Program-made: the position numbers and the translations under genes
Assembly: GCA_963931865.1 (NCBI GenBank)
Contig: OZ007505.1
Coordinates: 2,589,694-2,653,693 of the forward strand
Direction: 5' to 3'
DNA length: 64,000 nt
Source of the DNA: Axinella damicornis
Lineage: Eukaryota; Porifera; Demospongiae; Axinellida; Axinellidae
Shown: one piece after another, positions 46,701 to 54,324 of the stretch
Layout: each line of letters starts with the position of its first letter
How positions within the stretch are numbered: position 1 is the stretch's first letter
Notes under the pieces: generated by a model
The model's input: only the letters and a program-made list of their open reading frames with translations
Told to the model about the DNA's origin: nothing
Databases searched by the model: none

Positions 46701-48839
46701 CAGACTTTTTTTCGTAGTGGGTCTGTGTGGGTTGGGGCCAAGAATGGAAGCGTCCTGCTATCCTCACACTGCTCCCCCAATTACTGTAAGCAGGAGGGCA
46801 TCGGCGTCCAACTCACTCAACCTGATCTGCAGTGTGCATTCAATCGATCTGGCATCCTCTGCGGAAGCTGTGCGCCAGGTCTCAGCATCACCCTGGGAAC
46901 CCCCGAGTGTCACAAGTGCTCAGACAAATACATTGTTCTTATTCTACCATTCGCATTCATGGGCGTGACACTAATCTTGCTGATGCTGCTTCTCGACTTA
47001 AATGTTTCGGTCGGAGCAATAAACGGCTTCATCCTGTACGCTAACATTGTGCAAGAAAATTACTCTGTGTTCTTCACACCCCTCGAAGCAGAGGTGAGCG
47101 CTCTGGAGCAGATCCTGACTATCTTCATTTCATGGCCAAATCTCGATCTTGGAATCAAAACGTGTTTCTACAGCGGTATGGATGCGTATGCCAAGGCTTG
47201 GTTGGAGGTTGTGTACCCAGTATACCTGTGCATATTGGCTGGGCTGCTCGTTCTAATCTGCAAACACGTACCCACCCGGTTCAAAAAATACCTTGGTAGG
47301 CCGTCTTCCGCAATCCTTGCAACCATCTTACTCCTGTCTTACGCCAAGATCCTTCGTTTCGTCATAGCCGTTATGACATCCGTATACATGTACAACGAAG
47401 ACGGAAGCAAGACACTCGTGTGGCTCTATGATGGAAATCTTCCCTTCCTCAGAGGCAAGCACATTGCACTCTTTGTAATGGCGATGCTTTTCCTACTGGT
47501 ATTCATCATACCCTACACGCTACTTCTGGTCTTCTTGCCTTGCCTACAATCTCTTGCAAAGTACAGAGCTTGTCGATGGGTGGACAGCAAGAACTTCAAA
47601 CCGCTTTTAGATGCCTACCAGGCCCCATTCAAGAGAAGGACACGCTACTGGCCCGGTTTGATGGTGCTTGTGCGTTTCGGACTGTTTGTCTCGTTCGCCG
47701 TCACCGCTCGCTTTGAGACCACCCAGGTAAACTTGTTGGTGATAGCCACTGTCGTCACGTGCATCCTGACACTCATGTGGCTGATGGGGACCGTCTACCA
47801 GAGCTTCACCATCAACTTAGCTGAAGCAGTGTTCATATTCAACTTGGGAGTCCTGTCCATTTGGTCTCTGTACGGACGCACCAATACCACCGCTCCCCCC
47901 AACCAATACATCATCACCTATACCATGGTTGCCATAGCAATGGTCACATTTGCGCTCATTCTTATCTACCACGTCTACCTCAGCATCGACTGGCTATGGG
48001 AATGGGTGAAGACTCATCGGAACAAGCGGAAGGAGAGCGAAAGCGAAGTTCCTATGTTTATCAGCTCGGACTTCACGTCGGGGACGTTGTCATCCGAAGT
48101 GCATTACGTGGAAGTGGGGACGTCCACTTTTATTCCAGCTGGGGGAGCGGCGAAGGGGAAAGAGGAAGAGGTGGGAGGGAAGGGTGGCTCCAAAGAGGAG
48201 ATTGTCAAGATCAAGGAGGAAAATGACTAATTATTCTAACGTTTGACAAAGCAGAAGTTGCATTTTTCAGAAGCATCACTTCGTACACTGTAGAGGACAC
48301 TAAACTTGTGCACAAACATCACTACATTGTTTATGTAATGTGTGCATGCATACATAACTTTACTGCATGATAGGTTTTATACACACACACACGTGCACAC
48401 ACACCGTGCACACACACATGCACACACACACACACATTTGAACTGAAACATGGACAGTTATACTGTTGTCACTTCATGAGAACCACAGACACACACACAC
48501 ACACCTTCAACACTCTGAAGGCAGTTATTTCGGAGATTGAGTGAAGTGAGATTATATTTAGCACGCGATCCAAAGCGTGGCACTGACTGTAGATGGTTGA
48601 AACCAAGGTGGAGGAGAGTGACACTGTCGACACACTGTAGGAGGGAGAGAGGCAGAGGAGGGAGGGGGGAGGGAGGGAGGGAGGGAGGGAGGGAGGGAGG
48701 GAGGGAGGGAGGGAGGGAGGGAGGGAGGGAGGGAGGGAGGGAGGGAGGGAGGGAGGGAGGGAAGGAGGGACGATGGAGTGTGTAGGAGAGAACACAAAAT
48801 GGATTAACAGATGCAGCCTCTTCTTGTTAGTACCATGCT

Positions 48840-48909
<70 letters not shown>

Positions 48910-51900
48910 CTCCTCACATCCCCTCCCTGTACTAGGCATCAGTACCTGAATTCCCTCTGTGTTCTCTTCGATCTCATTGTTGCTGAAGCTCACCTTCTCC
49001 AAGCCTGGGAGGTATTGCTTTTGAGTGAGTGAAGGAGGGAGAGAGAGAGAAAGAGGGGAAGGGAGGGAGGGATGAGACATATGGCTCCCTCCTTTTGCAC
49101 TTCACGCATTTCTCTTTGTCCCCCCTCCCCCCCTCCCCCCCCCCCCCCCCCAATTACATCACAATGCACCACATACAATCCTCTCGTCTCACTCTTATTC
49201 ACCAATGAATCTCCCAGCTGTGCAATGGTGTTATGACTGAGGTCCAGTTCACGCAAGTTGGTCCACGCAAACGATGTGGAGTCATCTCCTCCGCACTTCA
49301 CAATGACATCATCGATACCCTCCACATAGCACCGCTGGATCACCTGCAAGAACGGGATGTTGTGAGTGTGGGACCCAGTGTACCAAAACACCAGTGTACC
49401 CCATGGCATAGTGGTACACTATAATGGCCACCAGCTGCTAGAGACAGGTGGACATGAATTAGCATACAGGATTCCTCCACTCAGCTACAGCTGCTCATCA
49501 TCACATTCTAGCAATTTCCTTGAGTTCTTACATGAAACATTCACAGTCATGCCTACCATTGTCACTGAGGAAAGTCCTAGTATCACAGCTACTAGTCTCG
49601 GCACCAGACCCTCGCACGCGGATGAGGGTCTGGTACCGAGACTACACAGCTGGGAGGGAGTGAGGTTACATGTAAAGACAAGCTGGCGGATGCAAATCAG
49701 CACAGATCTTACTCTTACGAGACTAGAGTAAGACCTGAGGCACCATTCTGACAAGTGAGTTTGCTCTACCAGTTGCACTACAGGAGTGCAGCTGCCACTT
49801 GTAATGGGTCAGGATATTCACTGTATTGATGCACACGCACTCGACTCTGGTTCCCAACCCGCTACCAACTAAAGCAGAGTGCCAAAAGGTAGGGCATATA
49901 ATGGACTCAGGAATGCAGGCAGGCTTGAGCACCTACAAAGACCTCTACTAAGGGCAAGGCCAGTGATACTAGCCCATCCACTAACCAGAGTCTTGAGCTG
50001 ACTTCTGAGTCGCTGCAGCCCAGTCACTAACTGCAGGGGAACCTTCTTCAGCTGGGGTGCAGGGGAGAGATGTATGCGCACAGAGAGAATGGCAATGAGT
50101 AGCTCTCATAACTATTCAGACCATGCATACTCGTACTCACTGCACAGTACATGTACGTCATGTAAACTAACCCACAATCACAGTAAACTAGCCCACAATC
50201 ACAGTAAACTAGCCCACAATCACAGTAAACTAGCCCACAATCACAGTAAACTAGCCCACAGTACACTTATATACGTACCAGCCCATAATCACAGTAAACC
50301 AACCCACAATCACAGTAAACTAAACAACAATCACAGTAAACTATAATAAAGGACTGGAATACTCCTCACAAACTCACAATCAGGGTCTGCAGTGCCTTGA
50401 AGGGAGCTAGGTTGAGGGTAGCAGTGGGGGCCAGTGGGAAGCGGCGGTCTGAGATAAGCTGAGGGAGGGAGGAGAGTACGTGGGTCATTTCAGCAGCCTC
50501 TGGCAATTAGACAGCTGTCTCTGCCACCCTCTGGCTCTCCAGCACTACTCTAACATCTTCAGTTTCCTCTTTCATATTCATTGTACTACCATCCATTGTA
50601 CTTACCATCCATTGTACTGATCATTCTAATGAATCACTCTGCTCAATTCTCCATCCACGGTTGTTCCAACCAAGGGACAATACGCAGTATACTTGTACAC
50701 TGGTATACGTAGGTGCAGCTTCAAGAGGTCGATAATCGGTTCTCGCACTACTTACCGTAGTTTTAAAGAACACACTCATAGTTCAAGTTAACTCTAGAGA
50801 TTACTAATGGAGTTAGTAACACTCCTCTCGGCAAGCGTTTATGCATACACAGTAACACACCAATGAACTGAGCGAACCAAGGTGAAACACTAGACGTGTG
50901 CATCACCTAGCCTCGCTCCCAGGCTCCTCCCCAGCCTGGGAGCGAGGCTATGCATCACCTTGAGAGAGAGGATTCTTCCAAGGGAGTCTTGAAGTTGCTG
51001 GAACTTGACAAACTGTGCAGGGACTGGTTCACCTGAACTCTCTGTGGATTGAGGGAGGGAGGGAGGGAGGGTGGTGGGGAGAAGGAGGGAGGAGGGAGGG
51101 AGGGAGGGAAGCAGGGAGAAGGGAACCAAGGATACACAGTGAAGCCAGCAAAGATGAAGTCTTGTCTTGCTTGCTACATGTGCCACTTGTTGTGGAGGGC
51201 ATCCTGGGGGCATTCCAGGGCCTTCTACGCTCCAGTTTTTGATCGTTTACAGCATGCAAAATACTGTAAACCCAAAATCCATGGATTATAGCCTTTGGCC
51301 GACTGCGATTATTGACAGAACATGACTGAGATTAAAAATCATTTTAAGGTCATCATTTGAAAGCTCTTTTTATGCTGACCACAATGGCACAATCTAGCCT
51401 CGTTCCCAGGCCTCCACACCCAGCTAGTTTTTTGTACTGCAAGTGACAAAAGCTGGGCGTGGAGGCCTGGGAACGAGGCTGGGCACAATCCTAGCTTCAT
51501 ATCTCATTCACTTACCCATAACTAGTGTAACGTTCTCTTCAAAGTATATTCTGTTCACTGGTCCATTTTTGGCAGAAATGGACCTTCAGTCACCCCATAG
51601 AACAGGAGTGCTGTTTCTGCCAATTTCGCATCAAATGCACCATAAAATGGTTTCAAAATGTGCCAATTTAGGAACAAAGCATACCTCGGAACCAAGAGTG
51701 CATGATGACATACTCATTTAGCCTCGTTCCCAGGCTCCCCCGTGTTTTTCATCGGTGCGCACAGGGGGAGGAGCCTGGGAACGAGGCTAATACTCATGTC
51801 ATCATGAATTGTGCTTTTGTCAGAAATGATGAACAATTAAAGTCATGAAATTCATTATTGTTGCCTAGGATGGTATTGCGTGCTTACCAATAAGAGGTTA

Positions 51901-52091
51901 CTGACCATTTGATCACCAAACGATGAGTAGTGTACTGGACTATGGTAAGGACTAGCCTCGTTCCCAGGCTGAGGCTTGGGAAGGAGGCCAGGTGTAGACC
52001 AACCTTGCAGACTGGTGAACTTCCTCTGCAGGTAGTGGAGACAGGGAACAGTCAGACAGAGACTGTGGTGCCCATCGTACAGGGAGGGACC

Positions 52092-52144
<53 letters not shown>

Positions 52145-53801
52145 AGGACATGTTACAGTAATTCAACTACGAGACAGAAAGTAAGCAATTGCAGACAATC
52201 AACCTGTCATGCATTCAGCAACCGCCTCATAGCAAAGCCACTTCACAACTACACTGTTGCACTGTTAGTGACAACCGTTTACCGCCTGTCCGTTTGTGGC
52301 CTTCTATTCAGTAGCGACAAGCTAACATGGCAGGCGAATGGCCAAATGTACCCCATTGCACGCTGACAGTACAGTGTTGTACCAGCAGTCCCATTGCATT
52401 GACAGTGACATGTAGTGAAACATATTATGCCACAGGTGATTTGCCCAAGGATTCGCACATACTGTTACCGATCACTCTAGCCTCTGTGCGAGGAGCACAG
52501 TGAAGTATATGTGGGACACATTGCCTCACGGAATTACTTTGATATAGAGGGAGGGTCAGGTTCCACCCACTAATGGTCAGGGGAGGTAGGGAGGGGCTCA
52601 GGCTCCACCCACTAATGGTCAGGGGAGGTAGGGAGGGTCAGGCTCCACCCACTAATGGTCAGGGGAGGTACTAGGTAGGGAGGGTCAGGCTCCACCCACT
52701 AATGGTCAGGGGAGGTAGGGAGGGGCTCAGGCAACACCCACTAATGGACATGGGGGAGGGTATGTGTACTTGAGGTAGGGAGGAGAGGAAAGGATGGGTG
52801 TGAGGGAAGGGAGGGAGGAGAGGGATGAGAATGCGTATTCGTATTCTCCACATATCTGCTCCAGTGAAAACTTCAGAGTAGGTATAAATGTTTATTTGCA
52901 AACAGAAAACCCACAACAATGATGTGCAGAGCCAACTACCTGCTATGACAACACCACACACTATGTCATATGACAACACCACACACTATGTCATATGACT
53001 GGAAAACTACTAAGTGAAAGTGTGCCAAGTACATAAAACCAGGAGCGCATGATAAAACTGACCACAGTACCACAGTACCACAGATCTAGGTTGTGATATC
53101 ACTCAACTGGCAAAGCTTCTGGCCGGCATTATGGCATGTTTCTTGGAAGGAATTTAACCCCACTCTCCACTGCATGTGAAGTGGACACTAGTGGCAAAGA
53201 AGTGAAGTTTAATTTCCGTAATACACACACTGTGCTGTATTTTCCAACGGAAAGTGTAGCACTGCTCTGTATACACTGCGATAAACTAGTTAATAGTGCT
53301 CTGTAAAGGCTAGAGTAAGTATCATGCAATTCGGGATGTATTGCACTCAGGGTGGATTCTCGAGGCAAATACAGCACACGGCTTCGTCATACTGTATAAC
53401 CCCTCATGCAATAAACCCAGGGTGCAACAACGTGACTACAGACATCCGTCACCGTACTAACTTGCCATTCATGGACTGATCTGCCTGTCCTTCGTCACAC
53501 CTTACCGACATCTGCATACACTGTACCCGATGCAGTGGCAGATTTCTGTGAACAATTGCGCTCCGAGCCACTGCAGTCCAAGTCACTAAATGCACAGACC
53601 TAAACGCATATCTACATGACATCATGGTCACTGTACAGAGCAAGGTGTGCCAGGAGCTCCCTCACAACAGTGATACAGAATCTCCATACTTACTCTGTCG
53701 ATTACCACTTATAATCTATGAACTCTTGGTACCATCTTACCTTCTTTCTCAAAGAGTTTGATCAGCTCAGAAGTATACTTATCCCCAACAGCTGCATTCA
53801 T
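26403..53801 (-). CDS. STK11IP: STK11IP (LKB1-interacting protein 1) orthologue, 29 coding exons
   Basis: Predicted 1924 aa. Exons in coding order: 53801-53741, 52090-52004, 51032-50959, 50458-50378, 50051-49986, 49343-49203, 49017-48946, 48634-48505, 44003-43900, 43726-43637, 43255-43214, 43039-42854, 41947-41878, 41250-41179, 40752-40702, 40125-40006, 39557-39321, 39173-38887, 33881-33793, 33081-32922, 32814-31470, 31188-30071, 29668-29571, 29090-28702, 28471-28365, 28045-27901, 27728-27562, 27064-27014, 26537-26403. The N-terminal ~330 aa match the STK11IP leucine-rich region (e.g. NLRELDLSHNTIAQLG, VLVGNPLVFHHKHR). A PH-like part holds SGECFLVERY and YVLMEEGDHQMLLELL. A Cys4 motif (C741, C744, C780, C783) matches the CxxC pairs of human STK11IP. 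The end, IQKPWEALF, matches the human IREPWEELF end. Human STK11IP binds LKB1 and acts at lysosomes. The ~750-aa insert after the Cys4 motif is unusual. Two genes are nested in its introns. Confidence 0.85.
27100..27490. repeat. Purine-rich GGGA/GAGT repeats
   Basis: Irregular GGGAGGGA and GTGAGTGGGTGAGCAGGAGG repeats in an STK11IP intron. They read as pyrimidine-rich TCCC in the transcript. Long frames over them are low-complexity artefacts. Confidence 0.75.
28485..28680. repeat. GGGGAGGTGGGGGTGGTGA minisatellite
   Basis: Tandem G-rich units of about 30-40 bp in the intron upstream of the STK11IP exon 28471-28365. In transcript sense they form a C-rich tract leading to that exon's acceptor. 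Confidence 0.75.
29670..29940. repeat. ~25-bp minisatellite (GTGCAGGTGTGCAGATATGG type)
   Basis: Tandem units abut the 3' splice site of the STK11IP exon that begins at 29668. The unit contains CTGCACAC in transcript sense, so it repeats acceptor-like CACAG or TGCAC sequence. Frames read from it (TCTPAHCPYLH type repeats) are artefacts. Confidence 0.8.
33590..33800. repeat. ~95-bp direct duplication around an exon donor
   Basis: Two copies of CCCTCCCCACCAGCAGCCGCCAGGACAAGC-type sequence, each followed by CACTCACTGGTTGTTCT. The second copy of that last part is the end and donor of the STK11IP exon 33881-33793, so the 5' splice site has been duplicated into the intron. Confidence 0.65.
33960..34035 (+). 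repeat. tRNA-like sequence (pseudo-tRNA or SINE head)
   Basis: An A-box-like GCCAAGTGGTTAACAATG is followed about 40 bp later by a perfect B box, GGTTCGAATCCC. An anticodon-arm-like stem with loop TTGTGGA lies between. The acceptor stem does not pair, so I do not call a functional tRNA. It is more likely a decayed tRNA copy or the promoter end of a SINE. Confidence 0.45.
34169..36559 (-). CDS. Protein kinase / coiled-coil / kelch-repeat protein (nested gene)
   Basis: Single coding exon of 796 aa, lying in the STK11IP intron between its exons at 38887 and 33881 and on the same strand. The kinase domain (~18-296) is complete: glycine loop G25xGxxG30, Lys45 in CAAK, HRD at 144-146, DFG at 164-166, and GTAPYMPPEA in the activation segment. 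The HRDLSSNNVL signature points to the TKL or tyrosine-kinase-like side. Residues ~305-510 are a long Q/E/L-rich coiled coil. Residues ~535-790 carry kelch-type beta-propeller repeats (AIGGEES, VAGGRSKW, LLGGDERS, AVGGRNSD, IVGGTTRS). It therefore joins a signalling domain to a protein-binding propeller and is probably cytosolic and dimeric. A GCAG acceptor ~15 bp before the ATG suggests an upstream non-coding exon. The combination is not one I know from vertebrates. Confidence 0.9.
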   Translation of the reverse strand: MTHQPPAHREFHYHNVEIFRTEVLGTGSYGVVCRAKCDELPCAAKLLHIILFQFNDPGARTTLARFMQECEFLSAIQHPCIVQYLGIYLDPDSGLPILLMELLDENLTRFLEQRQEPLPYHIELNICYDVALALAYLHFNGIIHRDLSSNNVLISSGSRAKVSDFGMSKIANMNPGLTPLTQCPGTAPYMPPEALNDASVYTEKLDCFSFGVLCIQITTRQYPDPGSRFEINDPRFPTGRVEVVIPEIERRQSHIDLIDPAHSILPLAVHCLHNIDAERPSAREVCDQLCALKRAPLYSDSVRLHDRQNVQRQRRELQEQLECQQLEIVQLHSEVSIKIHQLEDLGSQIQTLQSNLEAVDCRIKEQQLQYFSEIQGLHGQLQTKDRQLLAVNQQLHDCKRKLSELSSCKKELSFKFQEQLKSKDQQLLTQGREIREKEEKVKMKDVVIEEREMQLVKLEELLQTSEQEMTKLQEKILKITVESLELNTEDQKWQQTGKECKEGGWVALDLESKRTNAPCVMHLGTVAMDGDMAYFSSAGSVEVYAYDTTESTWSSLPSCPYTGFSLASVNGLLTAIGGEESLGLGTNQLLSLAGGKGDRKWVEQFPPMPTERWNTVAICREQVLLVAGGRSKWVGYGENTIELLNTESLQWTTAANLPHPFGEGSATICGDHVYLLGGDERSKCFLACLLSDLLPPSQEGPLGRRDPWRQLANTPFYTTSCVAVGNRLVAVGGRNSDRTPLSAVHEFDAASNSWHIIGRMQTARYGCLLAVLPGDRVLIVGGTTRSSLTNETEVLF
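36843..37530. repeat. 20-bp minisatellite, ~34 copies
   Basis: The unit CCTGACCCTTCACATGCCAG is repeated with small variants (GTCTGACC, CATACCAG). It lies just upstream of the nested kinase gene, within the large STK11IP intron. The unit is 20 bp, so no frame is kept. Confidence 0.9.
37640..38720. other. Intronic stretch with a CRE/ETS-like site
   Basis: No exon is recognisable. The sequence TGACGTCACATCCGG near 38406-38420 joins a perfect CRE (TGACGTCA) to an ETS-like core. It lies about 1.85 kb upstream of the nested kinase start and could mark that gene's promoter. The minus-strand open frame here (38270-38683) has no features of a real protein. Confidence 0.35.
38725..38845. repeat. Cluster of ATGATGACATCAT motifs
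   Basis: Four or more copies of (C)AATGATGACATCAT-like sequence within about 120 bp of intron. The same motif forms the arms of the hairpin at 3899-3952. Confidence 0.6.
39728..40125. repeat. Duplicated intron-plus-exon block, copy A (copy B 41590-41947)
   Basis: Sequence such as TTTTGCAGGTACAAATTT and GATCACAGACATACC, together with the exon parts coding KKTRTVILSDSDE, occurs twice in the same order, at 39728-40125 and 41590-41947. It is a diverged tandem segment duplication inside STK11IP that copied an exon. Confidence 0.75.
40412..40582. mobile_element. Hairpin element with internal tandem units
   Basis: The ends TAGCCTCGTTCTCCAG and GGCCTGGGCACGAGGCT belong to the common hairpin family. 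The right arm contains repeated CTGCGAGCGACAGATG units, so one arm has expanded. It lies in an STK11IP intron. Confidence 0.6.
40766..41110. repeat. Poly-G plus (GGGA)n, ~340 bp
   Basis: A G run of about 25 bases, then GGGA repeats with periodic GGGGA interruptions. In the transcript it is C-rich (TCCC)n and lies directly before the acceptor of the STK11IP exon 40752-40702. Confidence 0.9.
42124..42172. mobile_element. Hairpin MITE, TAGTCTCGG subfamily
   Basis: A 49-bp perfect inverted repeat (TAGTCTCGGTACCAGACCCTC ... complementary right arm). It is almost the same as the element at 49593-49644. Confidence 0.75.
42585..42637. mobile_element. Hairpin MITE
   Basis: TAGTCTTGTCCCCAGGCCG pairs with CGGCCTGGGAACGAGGCTA. 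It lies in an STK11IP intron. Confidence 0.65.
44009..44640. repeat. (GGGA)n array, >600 bp
   Basis: The longest simple repeat in the window. It starts about 15 bp from the 3' splice site of the STK11IP exon 44003-43900 and reads (TCCC)n in the transcript. The 250-aa open frames across it (PPSLPPSL or GGREGGRE) are artefacts of the 4-bp unit. Confidence 0.95.
44985..45725. repeat. 47-bp minisatellite, ~16 copies
   Basis: The unit is GGGCCAGTTCAGTGAGATAC followed by AGAAGTGTGTAGGTACGTGA and GCACACT, with some shortened units of about 36 bp. It lies just before the nested membrane-protein gene that starts at 45823. Each unit contains AGGTACGTGAG, a strong 5' splice-site sequence on the plus strand. 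Confidence 0.9.
45823..48230 (+). CDS. Cysteine-rich multi-pass membrane protein (nested gene)
   Basis: Two coding exons, 45823-45912 and 46164-48230 (CCCAACCTTCAG acceptor, phase 0), give about 718 aa. Exon 1 encodes a signal peptide. Residues ~31-295 are extracellular, rich in Asn-glycosylation sites and cysteines, with short internal repeats (NTSRPVYL twice). A juxtamembrane motif LCGSC...SITLG...C..C leads into about 8 or 9 hydrophobic segments, ending in a charged Lys/Glu/Ser-rich cytoplasmic tail. It is probably a plasma-membrane receptor or channel-like protein. I do not recognise a named vertebrate family; architectures of this kind occur in large sponge gene families, an impression I cannot check here. 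The gene lies antisense inside the STK11IP intron between exons at 48505 and 44003. Confidence 0.75.
48655..48772. repeat. (GGGA)n tract at a 3' splice site
   Basis: It lies about 20 bp upstream, in transcript sense, of the STK11IP exon 48634-48505 and reads (TCCC)n in the RNA. A poly-C run (48841-48879) followed by (CA)n lies in the same intron. Confidence 0.9.
49593..49644. mobile_element. Hairpin MITE, TAGTCTCGG subfamily, 9-bp flank repeat
   Basis: TAGTCTCGGCACCAGACCCTC pairs with its complement ending in CCGAGACTA. The flanks CACAGCTAC (49584-49592) and CACAGCTGG (49645-49653) match at 7 of 9 positions. Confidence 0.7.
50158..50345. repeat. 21-bp minisatellite
   Basis: Units of AACTAGCCCACAATCACAGT type, about 8 copies, in an STK11IP intron. 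Confidence 0.85.
50908..50950. mobile_element. 43-bp minimal hairpin MITE, exact 9-bp target duplication
   Basis: TAGCCTCGCTCCCAGGCT pairs with AGCCTGGGAGCGAGGCTA around a tiny loop. TGCATCACC is present at 50899-50907 and again at 50951-50959. The right duplication touches the 5' splice site of the STK11IP exon 51032-50959. Confidence 0.85.
51395..51481. mobile_element. Hairpin MITE, exact 9-bp target duplication
   Basis: TAGCCTCGTTCCCAGGCCTCC pairs with GGAGGCCTGGGAACGAGGC. The flanks are GGCACAATC at 51386-51394 and 51482-51490. Confidence 0.85.
51719..51789. mobile_element. Hairpin MITE, 9-bp flank repeat
   Basis: TAGCCTCGTTCCCAGGCTCC pairs with GGAGCCTGGGAACGAGGCTA. The flanks ATACTCATT and ATACTCATG match at 8 of 9 positions. 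Confidence 0.8.
52092..52143. repeat. (GT)n microsatellite at a 3' splice site
   Basis: Reads (AC)n in the STK11IP transcript and runs directly into the acceptor of exon 2 (exon begins at 52090). Confidence 0.9.
52550..52750. repeat. ~43-bp minisatellite
   Basis: Five copies of GGTCAGGCTCCACCCACTAA followed by TGGTCAGGGGAGGTAGGGAG, in intron 1 of STK11IP. Confidence 0.85.
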
Positions 53802-54324
53802 CTCCGTATCACTGCAGCCACACGCAACCAATTCCCCACTAAAGATGCTCTCTCATACCGGGTCGGCGGGTATCGATCGTACACCCCTGTTTAGATGGTC
53901 TCGTGACTGGCTTCTGTAGATCTAATTGATGCCCACCAGGTATACAACCCTAGCGACCCCGCCCATCTTTCTGGATTTTTGTTTACAGACCCAGCGCGCT
54001 ACCGAAACAGGTGCGTTGAAGGATATTTTACAAGAGCAAATTTGTGGGCGGTTAGATACAGTATTCGGCGGGGGGAAGAGCGCTGCGGGGCGACTCGGTA
54101 GGGCATTGTCATGATTGTGGGGGTGGGGCTCGGTTGCTGCAGTATGAACCCGTATCCAGCCCCGGCGCCCCGCAGCGCAAACATAGTTCACTGATTCCGA
54201 TCCAGTAAACGCAGTGAAGGTCCACCTTTTGTATGTGCATGTCACTGTGCTGATTTTAATTGCTTGGGTGAAGGATCATTGTTTGGGGTGCTTGCCTCTA
54301 TTCTCCCCTTCAGAAGCTGAGAAT
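53802..54324. promoter_or_regulatory. Divergent promoter region, STK11IP / repeat-rich membrane protein
   Basis: 523 bp lie between the two start codons (53801 on minus, 54325 on plus). The region is CpG-richer than its surroundings (GGTCGGCGGG, GCGCTACCG, GGCGCCCCGC). No clear TATA box is seen. Confidence 0.45.
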
